From assembly GCA_027335515.1 (NCBI GenBank), contig DAHWHT010000248.1, forward strand, positions 1 through 12,691: 12,691 bases of DNA, read 5' to 3'. Positions 6,445 through 12,691 of the stretch are shown here, in pieces. The notes beneath the pieces are model-generated. The model searched no databases and had not been told where the DNA came from. It saw only the letters and a program-made list of their open reading frames with translations. The DNA is from Clostridia bacterium. GTDB lineage: Bacteria > Bacillota_E > RBS10-35 > JAJYVN01. Positions within the stretch are counted from its first letter, which is position 1. The number at the start of each line of letters is the position of its first letter. A program made the translations under genes and the position numbers.

Positions 6445-8055
6445 ATGGACGCGCGCACCCGGGGGCACCCCGACGGATCCGTCACCCAGGGCCCCACCGA
6501 CGTTCGCGCTCAGGCTCAGGCCCACGCCCAGCCCCCCACCACCAAGCCTGCTGGCCGCACCCCGCCTGCCGCGCGGCGGTGGTGGGCCCTCATCGCCATC
6601 ATCCTGGCCATCCTCGCGGTCACCTTGGACGTGACGGTCCTCACCCTCGCCCTGCCCACACTGTCCGGCGCGCTCCACGCCTCGGAAGCCCAAATGCAGT
6701 GGTTCATCACCGCCTACACCCTGGCGCTGGTGGCGGGGATGCTGCCCATGGGCCTCGTGGGCGACCGCTACGGACGCCGCGCCGTGATGGCCGCCGCCCT
6801 TGCGCTCTTCGCCGCAGGCTCCCTCGCCTGCGCCTACGCCCCCAACCCTGCGGCCTTCATTGCCGCCCGGGTCGTTCTCGGCTTCGCCGGCGCCGCCCTG
6901 ACCGTCCTGGCGCTGGCCATCATCGCCGTGCTCTTTGGCGAGGCGGAGCGTCCCCGTGCGGTCGGCATCTGGGGCGCGGCGAACTTCCTGGGCCTGCCCC
7001 TCGGCCCCGTCCTGGGCGGCTGGATCCTCACCCACGCCTGGTGGGGGTGGATCTTCCTGATGAACATACCCGTCGCGCTCCTCGCGCTCGCTGCGGTGGG
7101 GGCCCTGGTCCCCGAGTCGCGCGCGCCCCGCGCCCCCGCCATCGACGGCGCGGGCCTGCTGCTGTCCGGCGCCGGCCTGGTCGCGCTCATGTACGGGGTC
7201 ATCGAGGCCGGCAAGCGCGGTTGGAGCGGCGCGGACGCGCTCCTTCCCGTCTTCGGGGGCGCGCTGCTCCTCGTCGCCTTCGTCGCCCTGGAGCGCCGCA
7301 TCGCGCGCCGACCGGCCGGCCAGCCCCTGGTCGACCTGCGCCTGTTCGAGTCGCGGTCCTTCACCTGGGGCATGATCCTGACGGCCCTGGGCCTGGTCGG
7401 CCTCTTCGGCGCGTTCTTCGTCCTGCCCCAATTCCTTCAGGCCGTCCGGGGCATAGACCCCCAAGGCGCCGGCTACCGCCTGCTGCCCGCCATCGCCGGC
7501 ATGATGGCCGGCGCCATCCCGGCCGACCGCCTCGCCGCCCGCCTCGGCGCGAAGTTCACCATCGCCGCCGGCTATGCGGTGCTGATCGTCGGCTCGGCCC
7601 TTGGCGCGACGATGACCGCGAAAAGCGGCGACGCCTTCGTCGCGGCGTGGACCTTCGTCGTCGGCGCCGGCTGCGGACTGGCCTTCGCCACCGCTGCCTC
7701 CGCCGCCCTGGTCGAAATGCCTGCCGAGCGCAGCGGCGTCGCCTCGGGCCTCCTCCAGGCAGTGGTCAAGCTCGGCCCCGCCTTTGCGGCGTCCGCGCTC
7801 GGCAGCATCCTTCGCGCCGGCTACCAAAGCCATCTGGCGCTGTCCGGGCTGCCGCCGGCCGCCGCTGCGGCCACCAGGGCCAGCGTCTTCGGCGGCCTCG
7901 CCGTGGCGCGCCACACGGGCTCGGCGGCGCTGGCCGCCTCGGTCCGGACCGCCTTTGTGGCCGGAGTGGACGGCGCGCTGCGTGCCTCCGCCGGCATCGC
8001 GGCTGCGGCGGCGGTCCTGGCCCTGGTCTTCATGCCCTCGCGGCGGCGGGCGTAG
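6445..8055 (+). CDS. MFS drug:H+ antiporter, DHA2 (14-TM) family
   Basis: This is a cytoplasmic-membrane exporter that would use the proton gradient to expel cationic or hydrophobic compounds (QacA/LfrA/EmrB relatives). It has 536 residues, usual for 14-TM members. About 44 hydrophilic residues precede TM1 (47-66). The DHA2 motif D1-like LDVTVLTLALPTL is at 61-73, motif A MGLVGDRYGRRA at 102-113, and the antiporter motif C region LGLPLGPVLGG at 182-192. Further hydrophobic segments through to 513-531 bring the count to about 14. The ATG at 6445 has AAAGGGGG (6429-6436) with an 8-base spacer. The long Gln/Pro/Thr-rich N-terminal tail is somewhat unusual; a later start is possible but less well supported. 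It is divergent from the TetR gene and controlled by the operator pair, so it is probably induced by its own substrate. The substrate cannot be read from sequence. Confidence 0.95.
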   Translation: MDARTRGHPDGSVTQGPTDVRAQAQAHAQPPTTKPAGRTPPAARRWWALIAIILAILAVTLDVTVLTLALPTLSGALHASEAQMQWFITAYTLALVAGMLPMGLVGDRYGRRAVMAAALALFAAGSLACAYAPNPAAFIAARVVLGFAGAALTVLALAIIAVLFGEAERPRAVGIWGAANFLGLPLGPVLGGWILTHAWWGWIFLMNIPVALLALAAVGALVPESRAPRAPAIDGAGLLLSGAGLVALMYGVIEAGKRGWSGADALLPVFGGALLLVAFVALERRIARRPAGQPLVDLRLFESRSFTWGMILTALGLVGLFGAFFVLPQFLQAVRGIDPQGAGYRLLPAIAGMMAGAIPADRLAARLGAKFTIAAGYAVLIVGSALGATMTAKSGDAFVAAWTFVVGAGCGLAFATAASAALVEMPAERSGVASGLLQAVVKLGPAFAASALGSILRAGYQSHLALSGLPPAAAAATRASVFGGLAVARHTGSAALAASVRTAFVAGVDGALRASAGIAAAAAVLALVFMPSRRRA

Positions 8056-8059
8056 GCTC

Positions 8060-8398
8060 GTCGCTGCGCCCGGCGGACTCGGCGACCCCCTTCGGCGTGG
8101 CGCGTCGGACCGGCCAGCCGTCCGGCGACGGCGTGTTCCGCGCGATAGGCCTGGGCCTGGCGCAGGGCCCCGCGTGCCTGTGGGGACTGCGGGCGGGCCG
8201 CGCCGGACCCTGCTCCACCCGCGCGGTGCTCACGGTTGCTGCCCAGGCGTGGATGTCGGTCGCCGGTCCGCCGCTGCGGATGGCCGCGGGGTCCCAGATG
8301 TGGCTTGCAGCCTGGATATGGTCCAGGATCTCGACTCGGTTCACACCAGGCAAGTCGCAGCGGGCGCAGCGGTTCCACAGCCACCAACCACCATCGCC
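8060..8398 (-). pseudogene. Degenerate transposase fragment (ISKra4/ISLre2-like), frameshifted
   Basis: No intact gene lies between the convergent MFS and ABC genes, but the minus strand reads as a decayed transposase. From 8398 one frame gives GDGGWWLWN, then ILDHIQAASHIW (8329-8294), resembling the 'GDGxxWIWN ... DxxHAxEHLW' core of these families. At 8186-8130 a second frame gives SPQARGALRQAQAYRAEHA, like the helix that normally follows. The first frame then resumes with PKGVAESA (ending at 8072), like the usual 'GSGxVESAC' catalytic-Glu motif. The distance between the GDG and VESA motifs (about 105 codons) fits the family. At least two frameshifts are needed, and the N-terminal part and inverted repeats are missing. 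The family name comes from motif memory and is uncertain. No function is expected. Confidence 0.5.
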
Positions 8399-8420
8399 GC
8401 TGGTGGGGGTGTGGCGCAGG

Positions 8421-8437
8421 AGCGAGAGCCTCTCGCT
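8421..8437 (-). repeat. 17-bp perfect palindrome overlapping the ABC exporter stop codon
   Basis: AGCGAGAG and CTCTCGCT flank a single base (8421-8437) and reach into the TAG stop (8438-8436) of the ABC gene. As RNA it can form a 6-bp stem with a 5-base loop. No T-run follows, so it is a poor intrinsic terminator. It may protect the mRNA 3' end, or mark the junction where the transposase remnant was joined. Confidence 0.4.
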
Positions 8438-10361
8438 ACACGGCGGGGTCGCTGGCCGCCGTCCCGGTGAACTGGCTCTGATACAGATCGGCATACACGC
8501 CGCCGGCGTCCAGGAGCTCCAGATGGGTGCCCTGTTCGACCACGCGCCCGCCCCGCATGACCAAGATGACGTCGGCGTCGCGGATGGTCGACAGCCGGTG
8601 CGCGATGACAAAGCTGGTGCGGCCGTGCATGAGGCTGCGCATGGCGGCCTGAATGGCCACCTCCGTGCGGGTGTCGACGCTGCTCGTGGCCTCGTCGAGG
8701 ATCAGCAACGGCGGATCGGCGAGGACGGTGCGGGCGATGGTCAACAACTGGCGCTGACCCTGCGAGATGTTCGACGCGTCCTCGTTGAGCAGCGTCTCAT
8801 AGCCGCCGGGCAGGGTGCGGATGAAGTGGTCGGCGTGCGTCGCGCGGGCCGCGTCCACCACCGCCTGGTCGGGTGCCCCCTCGCGGCCGTAGGCGATGTT
8901 TTCGCGAATCGTGCCGTGGAACAACCAGGTGTCCTGCAGCACCATGCCGAAGCAGCGCCTCAGCGCGCGCCGCCGCATCCGGCGGATATCGATCCCGTCG
9001 ACGGTGATGGAGCCCGCGCGCACATCGTAGAACCGCATCAGCAGGTTGACCAGCGTCGTCTTGCCGGCGCCGGTCGGGCCGACGACGGCCACCGTCTGGC
9101 CGGCACGGACCGCGATGTCCAGGCCGGTGATCAGGGTCTGCGCCTCGTCGTACGCGAAATCGACCGCCTGGAAGGCCACGTCCCCCCGCACCGCGGCCAT
9201 GTCCCCCCGACCCGCCGCAAACGGGTCCAGGGCATCTTCGGATTCCGGTGTTTCCTCCGCCTCGTCGAGGATGGCAAAGACGCGCTCGGCCGAGGCGAGG
9301 GCCGACTGGATGTTGTTAGAGATGGCGGCCAACTGGGTGATCGGCTGGGAGAACTGGCGCGCGTATTGGATGAACGCCTGGATGTCTCCGATCTGCAGCC
9401 CGCGCCGCGCAACCAGGATGCCGCCGATCACGCTGACCAGGACAAAGCCGAGGTTCCCGATGACGTTCATCAGCGGCATGATGGTTCCCGTGATGAACTG
9501 AGCCTTCCAGGTGGATTCGGTGAGGCGGTCGTTCATCCGGGTGAAGGCTTCGATCGCGCGGTCCTCCCGTCCGAAGGCGCGCACGATGAGGTGCCCCGCA
9601 TACATCTCTTCCACGTGGCCGTTGAGTGCCCCCAGATGGTCCTGGCGCGCGATGAAGTGGGCCTGCGACCGGGCCGCGACGCCGCGGGTCACCACAAAGC
9701 TCAGCGGCAGGGTGAGCGCAATCACGACGGTCAGCAGCGGGCTGATCGTCAGCATCATCACCACGACGCCCGCAAAGGTCACCACGGCGGAGACCGACTG
9801 GGCGAGACTCTGCTGCAGGGTGCTGCCGATGTTGTCGAAGTCGTTGATGAAGCTGCTGAGCACCTCGCCGTGCGGGTGGGTATCAAAAAAGCGGATCGGC
9901 AGGCGCGCCAACTTCTCCATCACCTGGCGGCGGATGACCGCGACCGTCCGCTGCGCCACGGTGGCCATGACGGTCTGCTGGACCCAGGTGAAGACCGAAC
10001 TCGCCCCATACAGTGCCGCCAACAGGGCAAGCAACCGGCCCACGCGGGCGAAGTCCACCCCCCCGCCCGGGACGCCGTGCACCCGCCGCACGTAGCCGTC
10101 AAAGAGCAGGGTCGTGACGTTGCCGAGGATTTTCGGACTGACGACGCCGAAGACCGTGCCCAGCACCGCCGCCGCCAGCACCACGCCCAGGGCGCCGAGG
10201 CGGGGGCGGAAATAGCCCAGGAGGCGCAGGGCGGTGCGGCGGAACTCCCGCGGCTTTTCGGTCGGCAGCGCAAGTCCCATCGGCCCGCCGCCGCCGAAGC
10301 CGCCGCGGCCCGCACCCGGGAAACCGCCGTCCGACCGCGATCCGCGCTGTCCGGTGTTCAC
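8436..10361 (-). CDS. ABC half-exporter, consensus-site subunit of a heterodimer (TM288/YheH-like)
   Basis: This is a type IV ABC exporter subunit with a membrane domain (six TM segments expected between about 50 and 325) and a C-terminal ATPase. It has 641 residues. Motifs: Walker A GPTGAGKTT (428-436), Q-loop Gln476, signature ISQGQRQ (532-538), Walker B LLILDEATS with Glu557, D-loop SVD, and switch His588 in IAHRLS. The catalytic residues are intact. The Gln in place of the second-position Gly of LSGGQ is typical of the subunit that completes the partner's dead ATP site. The N-terminal 27 residues are Gly/Arg-rich (for example RGGFGGGGP), as often seen in this subunit type. The start is GTG at 10361, overlapping the upstream gene's stop as GTGA, with GGGGG 7 bases before it. 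ATG at 10280 is an alternative start. It should dimerise with the product of the overlapping upstream gene to export hydrophobic compounds or lipids; the substrate is unknown. Confidence 0.95.
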   Translation of the reverse strand: MNTGQRGSRSDGGFPGAGRGGFGGGGPMGLALPTEKPREFRRTALRLLGYFRPRLGALGVVLAAAVLGTVFGVVSPKILGNVTTLLFDGYVRRVHGVPGGGVDFARVGRLLALLAALYGASSVFTWVQQTVMATVAQRTVAVIRRQVMEKLARLPIRFFDTHPHGEVLSSFINDFDNIGSTLQQSLAQSVSAVVTFAGVVVMMLTISPLLTVVIALTLPLSFVVTRGVAARSQAHFIARQDHLGALNGHVEEMYAGHLIVRAFGREDRAIEAFTRMNDRLTESTWKAQFITGTIMPLMNVIGNLGFVLVSVIGGILVARRGLQIGDIQAFIQYARQFSQPITQLAAISNNIQSALASAERVFAILDEAEETPESEDALDPFAAGRGDMAAVRGDVAFQAVDFAYDEAQTLITGLDIAVRAGQTVAVVGPTGAGKTTLVNLLMRFYDVRAGSITVDGIDIRRMRRRALRRCFGMVLQDTWLFHGTIRENIAYGREGAPDQAVVDAARATHADHFIRTLPGGYETLLNEDASNISQGQRQLLTIARTVLADPPLLILDEATSSVDTRTEVAIQAAMRSLMHGRTSFVIAHRLSTIRDADVILVMRGGRVVEQGTHLELLDAGGVYADLYQSQFTGTAASDPAV

Positions 10362-12112
10362 GCGATCGCCCCCGACGACGCCTGCGAGGCCACGATCTCC
10401 TGGTAGACGGGGCAGTTGGTCAGCAACTCCTGGTGCGTGCCGACCCCGACCAACCGACCGTCGTCCAGCACCAGGATGCGATCGGCCTCCACAATCGTGC
10501 TCACCCGCTGGGCCACGACCAGGATGGTTGCCGTCCCCAGTTCACCCCGCAGGGCCGACCGCAGCCGGGCGTCGGTCCGATAGTCCAGGGCGGAAAAGCT
10601 GTCATCGAACAGGTAGACGCCGGCCCGCCGCACCACGGCGCGGGCGATCGCCAGGCGTTGGCGCTGGCCGCCGGAGAGGTTGGCGCCTCCCTGCGCGACC
10701 TCGGCCAGCAGCCCACCTTCGAGGTCGTCGACGAACTCGGTCGCCTGCGCCACATCCAGAGCGTGGCGCACGGCCGATTCCGATGCCCCCTCGTCCCCGT
10801 AGCGGACGTTTTCCAGGACGCTGCCTGAAAAGAGCACGGCCCGCTGGGGCACATAGCCGATCCGCGCCCGCAACTCCTTTTGCGCAAAGTCGCGCACGTC
10901 GACGCCGTCGACCAGCACACAGCCTTCGACCACGTCCACGTCGAAAAAGCGCGGGATCAGGTTGAGCAGCGTCGACTTGCCGGAACCCGTGCCGCCGATG
11001 ATCGCCGTGGTCTCACCCGGGCCGCTGCGGAAGCTCACCCCGCTCAGAGCCGGCTCCTCGGCGCCGGGATAGCGGAAGCTGACGTCGCGGAACTCGACCT
11101 CCCCCCCACCGGCGCCCGCGCCGCCGCGGACCGCCCCCGCCTGGCGCGGTGCCTCGGGATCCACGATCTCCGGCTCCAGCGCCAGCACCTCCAGGATGCG
11201 TTGCGCCGAGGCCTGACCGCGCGGGATCATGAAGAACATCATGGACACCATCATCACGGCGAACATGATCTGGGTGACATACTGAATGAAGGCCATCAGC
11301 CGGCCGATCTGCAGGGTGCCGCTGTTGATCTGCGCGCCGCCGAACCACACGACGACCAGCGTGGCAAGGTTCATGATCAGCATGACCAGGGGCATCATCG
11401 TGGCCATCAATTGGAAGACCTGCACCGAGGTGTCCGTCAGTTCGCGATTGGCCACATCGAAGCGCCCGAGTTCATACGCGGTGCGGCCGAACGAGCGGAT
11501 GACGCGCGCCCCGGTAAGGTTTTCACGCAGCACCAGGTTCAGACGGTCGACCTTGGCTTGCAGGACGCGAAAGAGGCCCAGCCCGCGCCCCATCACCAGG
11601 TAGATGGCCAACCCCATGACCGGCAGCAGCACCACCAGCACCAGGGACAGGCGGGCATCCGTGGTCACCGCCAGCAGGATGCCGCCCAGGGCCATCAGCG
11701 GCGCCATGACCATCATGCGCAGCAGCATGCTGACCAGCTGCTGCACCTGCATGACGTCGTTGGTGGTGCGCACGATCAGCGACGAGGTGCCCCAGCGCTC
11801 GAACTCGTGCGGCGTGAAGCGCTCGACGTGGCCGAACAACCGCAGGCGCAGCCCCTGACCGAAACCCGCCATGGCCTTGGCGGAACCGTAGCTGGCGGCC
11901 ACGGCGGCCAGGCCGCCCAGCAGCGTGACGGCGAACATCCAGACGCCGATGCGCACGATGTAGGGGACGTTGCCCTGAAGGATGCCAACGTCGACGATGT
12001 GCGACATCAGCTTGGGAAGGTAGAGCGACGACATGGTTTGCGCGAAGGTCAGCACCAGGACCAACGCCACCTCGAGCCGATAGGGGCGGAGGAAGCCTGA
12101 CAACTTCAGCAT
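10358..12112 (-). CDS. ABC half-exporter, degenerate-site subunit of a heterodimer (TM287/YheI-like)
   Basis: This is the first gene of the two-gene exporter operon. It has 584 residues, the usual length. The membrane domain spans about 12-300, including the conserved ENLTGARVIRSFGR loop (197-210). ATPase motifs: Walker A GGTGSGKST (373-381), Q-loop Gln423, consensus LSGGQRQRLAIARA (479-492), and Walker B VYLFDDS (499-505). In the Walker B, Asp504 stands where the catalytic Glu belongs, and the switch His is replaced by Gln535 in VVAQRVST. Both substitutions are hallmarks of the degenerate half of heterodimeric exporters such as TM287/288, as is the ending NCPVYQEIVASQ. This is therefore not a damaged gene. 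ATG at 12112 is preceded by GAGGGGAG with an 11-base spacer and gives the normal N terminus (MLKLSGFLRPY). An open extension to 12304 is Arg/Pro-rich and not family-like. Its stop overlaps the next gene's GTG. I found no operator like those near tetR upstream. Confidence 0.95.
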   Translation of the reverse strand: MLKLSGFLRPYRLEVALVLVLTFAQTMSSLYLPKLMSHIVDVGILQGNVPYIVRIGVWMFAVTLLGGLAAVAASYGSAKAMAGFGQGLRLRLFGHVERFTPHEFERWGTSSLIVRTTNDVMQVQQLVSMLLRMMVMAPLMALGGILLAVTTDARLSLVLVVLLPVMGLAIYLVMGRGLGLFRVLQAKVDRLNLVLRENLTGARVIRSFGRTAYELGRFDVANRELTDTSVQVFQLMATMMPLVMLIMNLATLVVVWFGGAQINSGTLQIGRLMAFIQYVTQIMFAVMMVSMMFFMIPRGQASAQRILEVLALEPEIVDPEAPRQAGAVRGGAGAGGGEVEFRDVSFRYPGAEEPALSGVSFRSGPGETTAIIGGTGSGKSTLLNLIPRFFDVDVVEGCVLVDGVDVRDFAQKELRARIGYVPQRAVLFSGSVLENVRYGDEGASESAVRHALDVAQATEFVDDLEGGLLAEVAQGGANLSGGQRQRLAIARAVVRRAGVYLFDDSFSALDYRTDARLRSALRGELGTATILVVAQRVSTIVEADRILVLDDGRLVGVGTHQELLTNCPVYQEIVASQASSGAIA

Positions 12113-12520
12113 GCACCGACCCGCTCCCCTCGGAGTGCCGCGGCGTCCGGATCCTGCGGGCGGGGGCAGGGCGATCGCCGCGTCGGGACCGCGGCCCGCG
12201 CGCTGCGGCGAAAGCGCGGTCTTTCGTTGCACAGGGGCGGGTTTCCCCCTGGCGGCGACGACCGAACCTGCGGTCGGCCCCTGCCCGCGCCTGGACCGCC
12301 ACACCTCGGCCTCCGCCGGTCGGGCCGCCCCGCTCCCGCCCGCGCCGGCCGCCCGTCAGGCCGAAAGACGGGAAACACTTGCTCGATACGGACCGGGCCC
12401 CAAAGGCTTGGCCGGGTGCGGCACCGCACCTCCACCCCACGCGCCGGGGCCCCGGCTGCATGCGGCGTATGAGCAGGCCAGCACCCGACATGCGAGGGGA
12501 CACAGCGGGGCGGAAGCGAC
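12113..12520. other. Upstream region of the ABC operon; no gene seen
   Basis: About 400 bp of extremely GC-rich DNA. It must contain the ABC operon promoter unless that lies further right, but I see no acceptable -35/-10 pair on the minus strand. Short symmetric elements are CGAAAG/CTTTCG (12209-12226), GTGCG/CGCAC (12416-12429) and the perfect palindrome GCCGGGGCCCCGGC (12443-12456). Open frames here are Pro/Arg/Ala-rich, without recognisable domains on either strand. Confidence 0.5.
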
Positions 12521-12685
12521 AGGATGCTATCCTCGGACGGCGAAGCCATGCGGGTGCTGCAGGGCAGGAAACCGAGGGCTCAGGCCGAGAGCCGGGATGT
12601 AGTATCAGGGCCCCTGCCTGAGAGAGCCTGGCAGAGGCTACCGTGATGCATCCCAGAATCCCGCGGCCTCAGCCACGGGGGGGTG
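12521..12685 (+). mobile_element. Right-end / omega-RNA-like remnant of an IS200/IS605 (IS1341-type, TnpB) element
   Basis: This sequence resembles the 3' end of TnpB-bearing elements, where the RNA guide scaffold and the right-end hairpin overlap. In order on the plus strand: GGCTC/GAGCC (12577-12593, 7-base loop), TCAGG/CCTGA (12605-12621, 7-base loop), AGCCT/AGGCT (12625-12639, 5-base loop), then GCATCCCAGAATC leading into a hairpin with CCCGCGG (12660-12666), loop CCTCAG, and CCACGGG (12673-12679), six of seven pairs matching. 'AGAATCCC + G/C hairpin + GGGG' is the usual right-end arrangement of these elements. No TnpB-like protein is encoded to the left within the window, so this would be a stripped or non-autonomous (PATE-like) copy. 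The left boundary is a guess, placed at a small AGGAT/ATCCT inverted repeat (12521-12533). The identification rests on pattern memory. Confidence 0.45.
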
Positions 12686-12691
12686 CGGTGG

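Noticed and set aside
6388..7914. Open frame of 508 codons on the minus strand, antisense to the MFS gene
   Set aside because: Gly/Glu/Arg-rich low-complexity product; it would also cover the operator region. The MFS motifs on the plus strand explain the coding signal.
6414..10406. Open frame of 1330 codons on the plus strand
   Set aside because: It runs through the MFS gene in another frame and then antisense to the ABC exporter. Its Arg/Pro/His-rich composition, with no recognisable domain, marks it as a shadow.
10880..12100. His/Gln/Asp-rich open frame of 406 codons on the plus strand
   Set aside because: Antisense to the ABC half-exporter. The His-rich look comes from reading GTG/ATG/CTG-rich membrane codons backwards.
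10358..12112. Loss of catalytic Glu and His read as an inactive, decaying ABC gene
   Set aside because: The same two substitutions are standard in the degenerate subunit of heterodimeric exporters, and the partner gene with intact residues overlaps it.
12113..12304. N-terminal extension of the first ABC half-exporter by 64 residues
   Set aside because: Pro/Arg-rich and not found in this family; ATG 12112 has a ribosome binding site and the usual N-terminal sequence.
1..12691. CRISPR arrays, tRNA and rRNA genes
   Set aside because: No regularly spaced direct repeats, no cloverleaf-like segments and no rRNA-like stretches were seen on either strand.

Overview
This is a very GC-rich bacterial window (by eye about 70% G+C, almost every third codon position G or C). 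Its genes sit mostly on the minus strand and most encode export machinery. The organism cannot be named with confidence. A mutL gene, a YknXYZ/MacAB-like set without a visible outer-membrane partner, and a TM287/TM288-type heterodimeric ABC exporter would fit a high-GC Firmicute-like (Sulfobacillus/Symbiobacterium/Thermaerobacter-like) or other deep-branching lineage. mutL argues against most Actinobacteria. This placement is inference only.

Layout, left to right. (1) 1-1170, minus: N-terminal 390 codons of mutL, running off the left edge. (2) 1303-5276, minus: a three-gene export operon, transcribed from right to left as membrane fusion protein, ABC ATPase, MacB/FtsX-type permease. The ATPase and permease genes overlap by GTGA. 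The fusion protein is unusually long (640 residues) and appears to carry two tandem adaptor units. (3) 5277-5641: a 365-bp spacer without a convincing gene. (4) 5642-6316, minus, and 6445-8055, plus: a divergent pair of a TetR-family repressor and a 14-TM (DHA2) MFS drug exporter. The 128 bp between them hold two copies of a TGATwTCAAC/GTTGACAyC inverted repeat. One lies on the -35 elements of both divergent promoters and the other in the MFS leader. (5) 8056-8435: convergent spacer holding a frameshifted transposase remnant on the minus strand. (6) 8436-12112, minus: two ABC half-exporters joined by another GTGA overlap. The first-transcribed has the degenerate ATP site (Asp for the Walker B Glu, Gln for the H-loop His) and the second has the consensus catalytic residues, so they should form one heterodimeric exporter. 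(7) 12113-12520: no gene seen. (8) 12521-12685, plus: a series of small hairpins ending in a sequence that resembles the right end and omega-RNA region of IS200/IS605 (IS1341-type, TnpB) elements, with no TnpB gene to its left inside the window.

Taken together, three different export systems (ABC permease plus fusion protein, MFS, heterodimeric ABC) lie next to one TetR regulator, with mobile-element debris on one side of the third exporter and between it and the MFS gene. This looks like an accessory multidrug-export region beside a housekeeping repair gene. The best leads are the operator pair, the doubled adaptor protein and the TnpB-element-like right end.
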